In this document: piece by piece, positions 13,282-23,350 of the stretch
Layout of the letters: the number at the start of each line of letters is the position of its first letter
Numbering within the stretch: position 1 is the first letter of the stretch
Source of the DNA: Acholoe squamosa
Taxonomy: Eukaryota; Annelida; Polychaeta; Phyllodocida; Polynoidae
Reading direction: 5' to 3'
DNA: 64,000 bases
Assembly (NCBI GenBank): GCA_949317995.1
Contig: OX439040.1
Location: forward strand, 74,807,972 to 74,871,971
Translations under genes and position numbers: made by a program
The notes under the pieces: generated by a model
What the model was told of the DNA's origin: nothing
The model's database searches: none
Seen by the model: the letters and a program-made list of their open reading frames with translations, nothing else

Positions 13282-13701
13282 ATGGCGGGTCATCAATATG
13301 CGAAAAATCAAGGCAGAAACAGGCATAGAAGGTCCTCTGGGGCTGAGATCGAGGAATACTTGGATAAAAACGTAAAGGTTAAGCCATGGGGGCCGGGTAG
13401 ACCGAGAAAGGACAAGAAGAATGTAAAGAGTAACACGATGAAGAGGATGAGACCGCAGAGCTACAAAGGATTACCTATGATGACCGGTTTGGTCAGTAAT
13501 ACTTCGCCAACATATCACCTTCGACATCAAAGATCTAAGCGCAGGGTCCAAGACAGAGAAACTAGTAGAACTAGGGAAGAATATATGCCCTCACATATTG
13601 TTCCTGTAATGGAAGGTTGTGAAGATGAAATGGAGAGTGAAGGGGATGATAGTGATTGGTCGTCTGCTAGTGATCAGGAAGAAACAGAGTGTGAAATCTA
13701 G
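13282..13701 (+). pseudogene. LINE-1 ORF1, N-terminal part (AT-hook, basic then acidic)
   Basis: A 139-codon frame starts at an ATG in a good context (AACATGG). Residues about 35-46 contain PWGPGRPRKDKK, an AT-hook-like GRP core, followed by a strongly basic stretch. The end is acidic and serine-rich (about residues 112-139). A frameshift near 13,680 carries the reading into the overlapping frame to 13,828 (basic, then a helical segment ending FTEIMERMNLNKASLQ). This is what a nucleic-acid-binding ORF1 N-terminus would look like. It is non-functional as it stands. Confidence 0.6.
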
Positions 13702-13828
13702 GCATAAAGATAGTGTGAGTACCGTTAAGAAGAAGTACAAGGGCTCTAAAAACCTTTTTAAATTGGGTTTCACTGAGATAATGGAGCGTATGAATCTTAA
13801 TAAAGCCAGCTTGCAGCGTGAATTTTAG

Positions 13829-14935
13829 GAGCTAAACGAGAAGATGGATGGCTCAAACAAGATATTAAATGTACGCTTAGACCATATATAGTGAATGAGG
13901 GGAAGATTACTGCAGCCCGTAACACATCAAAGATAAAGGAGATCAGGGGTATTGCTGAAAAGGCTGGGGAAGAGGCACAGGAAGCTACATAGATAGATAA
14001 GAGACCTAGAGGTGAAGACTATAAATCCATCATACTCAACCGCTGTGAAATTCGACATAAATGAGGAGCATAAATCCTCGAGTAGATTTAACCTAATTGT
14101 GACAGGTCTCCAGGAAAAAAATGGTGAGGTACCTGTAGACAAAGCAATGTCATTGATCAGAATATTACAGCCTGATGTTGACAAAACTGAACTTAAGTTA
14201 GTGAAAAGGGTATCAATAACACGTGATGAGGGTACTAGAGCCCTACTTATATGCTTCTCTACTTCATGGCGGAGAGATGCATGCCTAAGGGCAAAGTCTT
14301 CGCTTGCAAAACCCGATAGTGAATATCAAAGTGTATATATGAATCCAGATGAAGATCCGGAGGTCAGGAAGGTAAAGGGCTTCATGAGGAGAACCGCGAA
14401 GTATTGTAGAGAGAGGAACTTAGCTTCAGCCTGGATTGATTGATTGATTTGTGTTTTACAGCACTTTAGCGGCACTAAGTGGCTATCCTGTGCTTCACAG
14501 GTTGATAGGCACTATCAGCGGAAATGGTGGTATGATTTGTCTATGTGGGGGAAGTAATCATCAGGTTTCAACTAGATGTTATTGTACAGCCCAAGGGCTT
14601 TCATATATCCCAATATTTCCTCTGGTTTGTGTTTCTCGAATAGTTCTTTCAAGCTTGTACAAGCGTGGTATTGTGCCCTGTAGGGACACTGTTGGCAATC
14701 GATGAGAATGTGCTCCACTGTCAGGGGGTTCTGACAGCGGGCACACTTGGGAGGGTTTTCTCTCCCTATTCTGTAACCATGGGTCAGTCTTGTGTGACCT
14801 ATTCTGAGGCAGCTCATATTTTTCTCTTCATTTGCTTCAGCCTGGACCAAAGATACACGGGTGTTAATAGACAATGTCTTGTATGATGGTTACAAACCGG
14901 AGCTAATTTTATCCCAACAGAGGGTAGGAACCCTA
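13829..14935 (+). pseudogene. LINE-1 ORF1, coiled-coil and RRM-like RNA-binding domain
   Basis: After short helical pieces broken by stops (13829-14011), the frame 14012-14443 reads FNLIVTGLQEKNG and VDKTELKLVKRVS, then a basic region with RRTAKYCRERN. This is the layout of the RRM-like domain and C-terminal domain of LINE ORF1 proteins, which coat the element RNA. The domain is cut by a nested LINE fragment (14436-14833) and resumes after it in the same frame, with a stop at about 14,935. Inactive here. Confidence 0.65.
14436..14833 (-). mobile_element. 5'-truncated LINE fragment nested in LINE-1
   Basis: The 398-bp insert is flanked by a 13-bp direct repeat GCTTCAGCCTGGA (14423-14435 and 14834-14846). 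On the minus strand it encodes a LINE ORF2 C-terminus (LRIGHTRLTHGYR, then CARCQNPLTVEHILIDC, a zinc-knuckle-like segment found after the RT in Jockey/I-type elements) and ends in ATCAATCAATCAATCC, a simple-repeat tail. Target duplication, 5' truncation and tail together show target-primed insertion. It is from a different LINE family than its host element. Confidence 0.8.
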
Positions 14936-15300
14936 GACCCCTGAGAAGTGAAGATGGTGCTGACAAACCTCCCCTATCACCAGTGAGAAGAAAGACTATT
15001 GATAACAGAGATGATAGGTGGAGTAATGATACCCCTGTCATGTATGGGACTGGTACTACAAGAAGTAAGGACAAATCACCCATAACACCCATTAGTTTAC
15101 GTCTACAAAGAATGGCAGGTGCTGAATACAAGAGCAACTACACTGTACTGAAGAAGACACCACCAAAGGCTAAGTCACTACAGAGAGGTGCAGAAATAGG
15201 ATCCAGACCCAAGAGTGGATTTGCAACCTCAACACCGATACCTACACCAGCAATTAGTGCACAAAACAAGGCAAGGTCACCACAACTGTCAATTTAGACG
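14936..15300 (+). pseudogene. LINE-1 linker between ORF1 domain and NADAR
   Basis: The frame 14983-15297 encodes a basic, proline/serine/threonine-rich segment (KSPITPISLRLQRMAG, KKTPPKAKSLQRG) with no known domain. It joins the ORF1 RNA-binding domain to NADAR and ends in a stop four bases before the NADAR frame. In the intact element it was probably a disordered tether within one polypeptide. Confidence 0.45.
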
Positions 15301-15881
15301 TTGTATATGAGGCAGACAGAAATGATTGTGATATTTTGTGGTGAGAGGTGTAATTTAAGTAACCTCTACAGTGTGAGAATTGAACACCAGGGAACAGTAT
15401 TCCAGTCTGCGGAACAAATGTTTCAGTGGGTCGGTCGTGTTGAAATGGAAGAAATGGTAGCTGCTGAAAAGGTGATGAAAGCAGCTACGGCACTTGTTGC
15501 AAGAGAGGAGGGCAAAAATGTAAGAAAGGCATAAAGTGGAGAAAGATGAGACTGCAGGTGATGAAGTTATGCCTCAGTAAGAAGTTCATCCAGCACAGAG
15601 TGCTAAAGGAACTGTTGAGGAAGACGAACAAGATGTATCTTGTTCAGAGTGAATGTGACATCTTCTGGAGTGCTGGAGCCGAGTATAACGATAGTTATGT
15701 GGACGATAATAGCTTCATGGGGGAGAATATGTTAGGTACCCTGTTAGAAGAGCTGAGGTCTCGCCTACAGGAGGAGTATGACATGAAGAGTGAGGTGAAG
15801 AGAGTAGAGAATGACCTACAAGATGGGAGAGAGGTAGCCAGGATGCTAGGCACTGATGGAGCAGAATCAATGGTCCACTAA
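15301..15881 (+). pseudogene. NADAR-domain region of LINE-1 (YbiA/DUF1768-like N-glycosidase)
   Basis: Two overlapping frames (15301-15534 and 15546-15881) together cover a NADAR fold. The first has CNLSNLYSVRIEHQGTVFQS followed by AEQMFQW, equivalent to the (F/L)SNF...G..(Y/W)..SEH.FQ.QK motif of YbiA. The second has WRKM..QVMKLCLSKKF, VLKELLRKTNK, DIFWSAG and GENMLGTLLEELRSRL, matching W..V..(V/M)M..(A)L..KF, LL.T, (Y/F)WG and the KN.LG..LM..R terminus. Known NADAR enzymes hydrolyse N-glycosidic bonds of ADP-ribosyl or riboflavin-pathway substrates. One frameshift near 15,535 breaks this copy. The conserved acidic residue of the SE motif is kept (AEQ). Confidence 0.75.
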
Positions 15882-16419
15882 GAACGAAATGTACGATGGC
15901 CAGTTTGGTCGATATCTAACAGAACTATAATGAATAATAGAAAGTGGACGGTACTAACATAAAGCCAGGACCGTCCTTTTGTGTCAACTCATTTTCAAAT
16001 AACATCTGATATGCTGTATCATGTATGTCTGTGTTCAAATGTATTTACATATTCTTTCATAATATGGGATAATATTATAGAGTCCCGTAACACAATTAAT
16101 CAGTTAGGTGAAGGTAGTATTTTGTTGCTAATGAAATAGTATATTTGTGGGGTTTCTTCTATTGTTTCTTCACCATGTGGGCCATTATCTTGCTTTTTTT
16201 GTGATTCAGTTACACCACTGCAGGGTAATACAGATCCACCGTATATCATAGCAATGGCTACCGTTATTCTGGTATTGGACCCTATAAATTTCAGTGTTCA
16301 TATCGATTTAGCACTTTTAATTATGTTGTTGAGTAGATCAGCGTATTCAGGCAAATATGGTGCTTGTGGAGAAAAGTGTAACAGTCCTATAGCAATACAT
16401 GTGCAAAAAGACCACAAGA
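15882..16419 (+). other. LINE-1 spacer between NADAR and endonuclease
   Basis: About 540 bp with stops in all frames and no domain. It occupies the position of the ORF1-ORF2 intergenic region. Confidence 0.4.
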
Positions 16420-16860
16420 GGTAATCTCTGAGAATGGGTTGAATTACCTAACATTGAATGCTCAGAGTTTAAAAGATAAGTACAACTACATTGGTCAGGA
16501 CTTGCAAGGTTTTGATTGAATAGATATCACTGAGACTTGGCTGAAACCATTAACCTTAAGTGGTCAATTACATATGAATGGTATGACATTGATTAGAAAT
16601 GATCACCTTAGAACTAGAGGTAAAAGAGGTAGCTTTGTTAAATAATCTGTTACCCTGGTCATAAATTCACACTTGTTATGGGGGATCTAAATGTCAATAG
16701 TAAGGCTAGGAATTTTATAAAATTTAGAAGAATGACTAATTTTCTGAAATCAACTGGATTGAGATATCTCTGTACTGCACCGACATATTATCACCCCGAT
16801 GGAAAATCCATGTTAAACCATTATTACACTAATTGGGACTGTTAAAGGGTAAGGAGTATT
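16420..16860 (+). pseudogene. LINE-1 AP-endonuclease remnant
   Basis: Broken frames read LNYLTLNAQSLKDKY, ITETWLKPL, LIRNDHLRTRGKRG and later LVMGDLNVN and PTYYHPDGKSML. These match the N.(R)S...K, (S/T)ETWL, R.DR...RGGG, GD(F)N and S.LDHI blocks of the APE endonuclease that nicks target DNA in LINE insertion. Parts between the blocks are deleted and several stops are present. Confidence 0.65.
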
Positions 16861-16924
16861 GGATAAATGATATGACTGTATAGTTAGGAATGTTCTTTTA
16901 TATCTGGATGAGAAACACCCTGTA

Positions 16925-17575
16925 CTATCTCGCACTGAAAGAGACAATGATGTATTTTTTTATGATGACATATGTGGTTTGATAACAATTAAAAAGAGAT
17001 TTTTTAAGAAAGCTAAAAGATGTAGACCTGGAATTGTAAATCAAGCGCTTGCAAGAGTGAAACAGATTCAAAAGGATGTAAATAGAAAATTGGATGAAAA
17101 AGTAAAAATGTGACCACCAATTTTTTAGGTTTAAAAATGACCCTAGGTGTTTTTGGAAAATTTTGAATGGAGAGTGGAAGGGTAAGAGTTCTACGCCAGT
17201 AATGAGTTTGATAGATAATGATGGTAATGTAGTTAACACTTTGGATACTGCAAATTTTGTAAATGATTATTATATTGAAATTGGTGCTGATTTGGCAGGT
17301 TAAATGGAGAGCCTTGAATATATAGAACATGCATGGGCTATTGAGAGTGTTATGAAATTGAGAGAAGTACCTGTTATCCAGAGTGTCAAAATAGTTAAAT
17401 GTCTAGCTGGTCATAAAAGTTCCTGTATTAAAGATGTACCTTGTAGTATTATAAAATACCTATTGAATCATAAGCCTAATTTATTGCAAAGTTTGGTGAA
17501 TAAATCTGTTAATACTGGTTCCCTACCTGATGTTATGGAACTTGGTCAAGTAGTGCCATTACCTAAGGATGGTAC
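16925..17575 (+). pseudogene. LINE-1 pre-RT linker and RT N-terminal region
   Basis: Broken frames give a basic helical linker (IVNQALARVKQIQKDVNRKL), FWKILNGEWKGK and FVNDYYIEIGADLAG, then IIKYLLNHKPNLLQSLVN and LGQVVPLPKDG. These are the segments that precede the RT fingers in CR1/Jockey-type ORF2 proteins. The frame is cut right after PLPKDG by the insertion of repeat R1, and continues on the other side at 18,929. Confidence 0.7.
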
Positions 17576-18924
17576 TATGATATACCATTTTATTATTCCA
17601 TAAATTCTAACATATTTTGTATTAATCAAAGAATATCTATGAAATTAATACATAGGTTGGTTCTAAGAGCTATAAGAGCGCTCAAACTTTGTATAAGAGC
17701 GTTCATGCCCCACTGCACACCAGCCAGAGTCAGTTAGACAGAGTTTGTGACATCAAAGGGTCCGACCTAATGGTCCACTGCACAATATAATAAAAATGAG
17801 GGTCTCAGTGTGCGACCTCATGGTTCAGTGCACAAACTAATAACTTGTAAGTGAATGCAAACGGCCGTTAGGGGTGCCTGGGCACCACAGACGCCGTCAT
17901 GAGTGTCTGAGCACTCTAAGGACTGAACAATGGGTTACATAAGCACGACGCCATAACAGTCCGGTCGCTCTAGCGTCGTTCCTGAGCAAGCTAGGTCAAA
18001 CATCAAAGCATTTATGGAAAGCCCATAATTAGACGGTCAAAATGAGCCCAAGATCAAGGCGGAACTCCCATTATTAAGGAAGTTACGCCATGGAGACTGA
18101 ATCGACCTCCGAGTGCACTACAGACAAACCGGCGCGAGTTACGCGCCTATCCAGCGGTAATTATAAACTTGGCATATTCAACTCCGCGCATGCGCAAAAT
18201 GGCGGTTATAAACGCATAAACGACCGAGTTATGAGGGTCTGAAGATGCAGAACCGACCAAGACAAAGGGGGACACAGCGGCGTCCATGGGGGTCCTTTGT
18301 CCCCCTGTGACACATGAAAGACTCCCCTCAAACAATTGTAGAGTTAGGCAGATGCTGCTGGCTCCAGTCAGTCTGGAGGTGCTTTTCCAAGATTTGCTAC
18401 AAATAGCCTGTCTGCACCTCCAGAAGGACACATCACCAAGAACCGCTCTAGAGGTAACATCTCCAGTCATCTCCTGCTACCTGCTATACCACTGCACTAT
18501 GGTGAAACTATGCTAGACAGGCATTGGTTTTCTACCATTAGTGGCCAGGGGCTATCTTCTTCAAGACTTCCACCAGAGGGTAAAGTTATTCATTATTACA
18601 TTATTCCTCTAAGCAGCAGGTCAGGAGCTAGGTGTGGGAACCCACCTAGAACTATGCTAGACATTGTATTATTAATACCTCACAGGTGGAGTGGAACAGA
18701 ACATTATACTTTATAAATTACTGTATGTTTACTGTATGTACAAATTACCTACATACTAACTACTGTATGATTGATATTTCTTACATGTTGCCTAAAGCTG
18801 AATAAACCAGTGACAACTGGAAATAACACTATTTTATATGAGCCTGATGTATTTACTCCATACACCACTAGCCATATGATATTTCTCATATGACAACTTG
18901 ATCATGCCAATTACTAGTATGACA
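17576..18924 (-). mobile_element. Repeat R1, copy 1 (1.35 kb, inserted in LINE-1)
   Basis: On the minus strand it starts TGTCATACTAGTAATT and ends AATGGTATATCATA. It is flanked by GTAC on both sides (17572-17575 and 18925-18928). It interrupts the LINE-1 RT between PLPKDG and the NWRPI block. Copy 2 (41,062-50,850, plus) is homologous throughout once its nested insertions are removed. The 4-bp duplication and AATAATAAA near the end would suit a solo LTR; the lack of CA at its end leaves a non-autonomous DNA element possible. Confidence 0.7.
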
Positions 18925-19480
18925 GTACCTTAGCAGATGTGTCAAATTGGAGGCCCATTACGATCACAAATGTTTTTGCTAAACTGATCGAAAAATTAGT
19001 ACACTCACAATTATTGAATTATACTTTTATTTTTAGATCTCAAGAAAGCATTTAATATGGTAAATTTGGATATGTTAGTGAAAAAACTGCGTAGTATTGG
19101 ATGTGATAATGACTGTTTAAAATGGTTAAAAAGTTTACTATATGATAGAAAATAAACTACAATGGCCAATGGTATTTATTCAGATGAAAAGTTACTTGAG
19201 TGTGGGGTAGCACAAGGGACCATTATGGGTCCTTTATTATTTTATATTTATATAAATGATATAACCAGTGTACTCAACAACTGCGAGTTTTTCTTATATG
19301 CGTATGATGTGGCATTAGTGTTAAATGGAATTATACTTTTATTTTTAGATCTCAAGAAAGCATTTAATATGGTAAATTTGGATATGTTAGTGAAAAAACT
19401 GCGTAGTATTGGATGTGATAATGACTGTTTAAAATGGTTAAAAAGTTTCCTATATGATAGAAAATAAACTACAGTGAATA
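18925..19480 (+). pseudogene. LINE-1 RT palm remnant with internal duplication
   Basis: The sequence resumes with NWRPITITNVFAKLIEKLV (RT motif 2), then a deletion joins to LDLKKAFNMVNLDMLVKKL (motif A), GVAQGTIMGPLLFYIYIND (motif B) and FFLYAYDVALVLNG (motif C). The catalytic YADD is altered to YAYD, which removes one metal-binding aspartate. About 150 bp (19016-19165) holding motif A is repeated at 19328-19477, after motif C. A CAA-to-TAA change stops both copies at DRK*TT. The enzyme is dead. Confidence 0.8.
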
Positions 19481-20207
19481 AACTACAATGAAACACTCAC
19501 CGACATACTGTATATTTATGACCATGGAGCCTATTGAAATATGGGTGAGGGGTCCCTCAGGGGTCAATTTTTTGTATTTTAGGGGTTAAAAACAGGGATC
19601 TTTCTTTGGCTTGCTCTACTGAAAAACTGGATCTGACTTTGTTATGGCAAACTACCCTCATATGATGCCTTAACACATTGACAACAATAATGTATAACTG
19701 GTTAAGATCCCATCTAATACCTAAAAGCATGAGAGTAACCAAAACAAGGGCAATGTCCCCAAAACTAGGCCAAAATCTGCATGATTTGGCGCAAAATGTG
19801 GAATTTTTTTAATGATGGCTGTTTATTTTCCCTAGCAACGCTTGACTACACAATCAAAAATTCTGAGGTTTGACTAAAATCCTATTTTCAAAGGAATATT
19901 CCATATGTTTTGAATAGAAGAAGCTTAATTTGTGCTATTTATTAGCATTTCTAGAGGCTTTCAAGGTAATTTTTATGGAGAAGCCCTGGAACCACTACTG
20001 TGCCAAGTAGCCTCAACTGCCCCATCTGAAGCAAAAAAAAGGTCAATCATATGCAAATCCCAGACAAATTCAAAGAAAAAATGACCAAAATAGCTTCTCC
20101 TACACTAAATTTAGCTATTATAAAACAAAAAATCAATCCAGTTTGGATTGAGTCCTTACAAGAGACCAAAATGTGGCCAAAATCACCCCACCCAGCCACC
20201 CAGTTAA
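19481..20207. other. No gene recognised
   Basis: AT-rich, no domain, no convincing splice-bounded coding segment. Confidence 0.45.
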
Positions 20208-20676
20208 GGTGTCACGGTACTAATAGGGCCAAGGACGTTCTGATTCCCCCCATCTTCCACCATAAAACTGGCGTCAATCTGGTTCTAATTTGATGGCGTT
20301 CATGAATAAAGGCTTAAATTAAAGCTGAAGTCATTCTTGATTTTTTTAGCATGGTCAACCATAACGGAGTCAGATCTGTTTTTGCACCAGTTGCCATGGA
20401 AACCACCATGTTGAATAAATTAAATGATACAGGCACCCCTGACAAGTGACAAATGTGACCTTTGACCCCTCTCTGACAAAATAGGTTTCCATGGTGACCA
20501 AAAACTTTTTTGCAACTTTTTCCCCCAAAATCGTTACCTTTCTTCTGGTACCAAAATTATTAATCTGTGATAAAAATAAGGTCCCCTGGCACTGATTATA
20601 CCAAGCAAAACACTGTTTTTAGTTGGGACTATTTAGCTGTCCTAGGCTTACCAGGGTGGATTACTACCGTGACACC
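20208..20676. mobile_element. MITE, 469 bp
   Basis: Begins GGTGTCACGGTACTAAT and ends ATTACTACCGTGACACC, near-perfect 17-bp terminal inverted repeats with one mismatch. Flanks are TAA and TAG, so a TWA-type duplication with one change is possible. There is no open frame. Confidence 0.6.
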
Positions 20677-22198
20677 TAGTACTTATATTTACAATAAATG
20701 TTACATTTACTCCCTTATTAAACAGCACTTAGCTAAAATGAAAAGGTCAGTTTGTAGGCATTCATCTATTCTTTAATCTTGTGGGTTCATATTTCCCAGC
20801 AAATTAAACAAATAATTAGCAAATCAATTTTATACAGCAAGACTGGGGGGAAGATTGTAAATATAGCCATTTCTCAGAAAATATTTCGATTTTAGTTCAG
20901 TAAAAAAGTGTATATGTAAAATATACAACTTTGCTACCTATGGTGACTTCAAAATTATGTATTTTGATAAACAAGTAAGAGAAATTTGAAGAGAAACAAG
21001 GTACTAAGTTCTTGGTACACACCATGATCCAGGGACTATTATTCAATCTTAGTGCATACTAAGAAACGGGTTAGTCTTGAACCTGACAATTGCCTACATA
21101 AGGTTTGTCCCAGGGGATCTACAAATATAGGCAGTTTAGCATACTGTTGTGACCCATTTAAGTACTGCGGGGGTCTCAAATGAGGCCATTCTTGAGCAAA
21201 GGTGTAATGAAATCAATCCATTCTCTTACTTTTTTGTACTTTATTACTATATATATTGCTCTGGAGGTTGACGCACCTCAGTCTGGATCTTGGACCTATT
21301 CCACAGGAGTGTCATATTCATTGGTATCCATTTTCCCTCCAATTACGATTATCACTATTTTGATCTTATTCGAGCATCGGAGTAAGGATTTTTAGCCTAA
21401 CCTGGAATTCTCCGATAAACCTTATTTCTCTGCTGATTGTCCAGTACGATGTGTTCCCCTTCGGGGAAATGGAGATATTCAAGATGGCTTTCAGAATCCC
21501 CCCAAAAAATGGAAAAGTTTATATCTCAGTTTTTAATCAGCTTAATTCGCAGTGCCTAGCGATGGAGTGGCAAATCCTATCTGTGGTCCTTGCCACATTT
21601 TTCTTGTTATTTTCATGATTGGTAAGATGTTTTGAAATAGCCTGCAGCACATGATACATTTAATCCGACTGTCAAAGGCGGCAATGCTTGTGTAAACAGG
21701 GTGTTCTTTTAGTTAAAATCATTCATGAACAATGTTAACTTCATGAATTGATTAGTTATTTTATATAGCTTTTGAAGATCTTTTAACACATTCAGACTTG
21801 ACCTGGTCCTGAAATTAGCAAATGGATTCCTTATGATGAATCAATTAAGACAACCTTTATTCGATTTTTGGGGGTACAAGTTTACTAGACTTAGCCGGAC
21901 CTGTTATTCTTACTGTCCATTCATCTTTGGATGAGTGTTAAGGAAATATAACTGTCACAAAAGGAGAGCTTCGACATCTAAGCTTCAGGTTTGTGTCAGT
22001 TGATAGTCATGTGTAATCACTTCTATAACAAGTGGGCACATCATATTACAGATCTGTCATAAATGAGGGATAGTAATTTCTGACAGTAAACGGGTGTGTT
22101 TCTTTAGAATCTGAATAATTGCCCATGACCAGATAACCAAGGCATAGACTGCTATCTACCTGTTATTATACTTGTCATCATTTGTGGGATTGTTATTA
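20677..22198. other. No gene recognised
   Basis: A 71-codon hydrophobic frame at 21180-21395 has no splice context or family resemblance and was not called. Confidence 0.4.
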
Positions 22199-22438
22199 CT
22201 GTAATGTCTCACATATAAGGCGCGTCTTATATGCGGGGTTTTAGTTCTCACTGGTTCCACAAGTGGGACACCAAGAGCTTTCTTTTGATATATTACACTC
22301 CTCCTAAGTGATAATATGAGATAGAGGGCTCCATTTAGACGAACAAAAGTTATGAATTTTTATTTTTCTGACCATATTCTTGAACTCTAGGTGCGCCTTA
22401 TACATGGGATGTGCCTTATACGCGGGAGATTATGGTAC
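22199..22438. mobile_element. Short TIR element (MITE)
   Basis: Left end CTGTAATGTCTCACATATAA with GGCGCGTCTTATATGCGGGG, right end TTATACGCGGGAGATTATGG. The ends are imperfect inverted copies with the repeated motif TATAAGGCGC(A/G). A 240-bp non-autonomous element fits; no target duplication was resolved. Confidence 0.5.
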
Positions 22439-22471
22439 TTTGATATTAATGTCATGTCTTCGTATTTTCAG

Positions 22472-22625
22472 TTGCCACAAGAACTTTGAAGGTCCCACTT
22501 GCAATGAAGAGATAACTACAAACTCACTGGTTGTATGCAGTATTGCATCAGGTCTGAGTGGCTTCATGCGTAGTGGTCTTGGGATTGGCTCACTCTTGTT
22601 GGCAGTGATGCACAGACCACAGTGA
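22472..22625 (+). CDS. Possible exon with the end of an EGF-like domain
   Basis: A good acceptor (CGTATTTTCAG) at 22471 precedes a frame reading CHKNFEGPTCNEE, the C-x4-F-x-G-x2-C signature closing an EGF-like domain. The frame then becomes hydrophobic (SLVVCSIASGLSG and GSLLLAV) and stops at 22,625. No neighbouring exon was found. The threonine-codon minisatellite begins 25 bp later in another frame. It could be a relic of a secreted or membrane mucin-type gene, or chance. Confidence 0.25.
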
Positions 22626-22639
22626 ACAATACCACAACT

Positions 22640-23345
22640 ACCACAACCACCACCTAGACTACCACAACTGCCACCAAGACTACCACAACCGCCACCAAGA
22701 CTACCACAAACACCACCAAGACTACCACAACCGCCACCAAGACTACCACAACCACCACCAAGACTACCACAACCGCCACCAAGACTACCACAACCACCAC
22801 CAAGACTACCACAACTGCCACCAAGACTACCACAACCACCACCAAGACTACCACAACCGCCACCAAGACTACCATAACCGCCACCAAGACTACCACAAAC
22901 ACCACCAAGACTACCACAACTGCCACCAAGACTACCACAACTGCCACCAAGACTACCACAACCGCCACCAAAACTATCACAACCACCACCAAGACTACCA
23001 CAACCGCCACCAAGACTACCACAACCGCCACCAAGACTACCACAACCACCACCAAGACTACCACAACCACCACCAAGACTACCACAACCGCCACCAAGAC
23101 TACCATAACCGCCACCAAGACTACCACAAACACCACCAAGACTACCACAACTGCCACCAAGACTACCACAACTGCCACCAAGACTACCACAACCGCCACC
23201 AAAACTATCACAACCACCACCAAGACTACCACAACCGCCACCAAGACTACCACAACCGCCACCAAGACTACCACAACCACCACCAAGACTACCACAACCG
23301 CCACCAAGACTACCACAACCGCCACCAAGACTACCACAACCATCA
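22640..23345 (+). repeat. 21-bp minisatellite coding for TTTTATK-type repeats
   Basis: About 33 units of ACTACCACAACCGCCACCAAG and variants. On the plus strand, after an early TAG, one frame stays open through the array as threonine-rich heptads (T-T-T-T-A-T-K) and runs on about 45 bp into unique sequence. Variant units (ACCATAACC at 22,871 and 23,102; AAAACTATCAC at 22,971 and 23,202) recur 231 bp apart, showing an 11-unit higher-order repeat. The long valine/leucine frame on the minus strand is an artefact. Confidence 0.9.
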
Positions 23346-23350
23346 GTATA

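Larger units (their letters stand above)
13282..19480 (+). mobile_element. LINE-1: decayed APE-type non-LTR retrotransposon with NADAR domain
   Basis: Collinear remnants on the plus strand are: AT-hook/coiled-coil ORF1 start, ORF1 RNA-binding domain, linker, NADAR, AP-endonuclease, RT N-terminal region and RT palm. The whole is broken by frameshifts, stops and two insertions (a LINE fragment at 14436-14833 and repeat R1 at 17576-18924). No clear 3' tail remains; the RT ends in a rearranged duplication. Gene order fits the CR1/L2/Jockey supergroup of LINEs, except for NADAR, which is not a usual LINE part. Confidence 0.8.

Noticed and set aside
13591..14184. Minus-strand frames across LINE-1 ORF1
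   Set aside because: Antisense to recognisable ORF1 sequence, with no domains of their own.
21180..21395. 71-codon hydrophobic plus-strand frame
   Set aside because: Could pass as a membrane peptide but has no start context, splice sites or relatives that I can name.
22654..23343. 229-codon valine/leucine/alanine frame on the minus strand
   Set aside because: Translation of the minisatellite; open in several frames because the 21-bp unit lacks stops.
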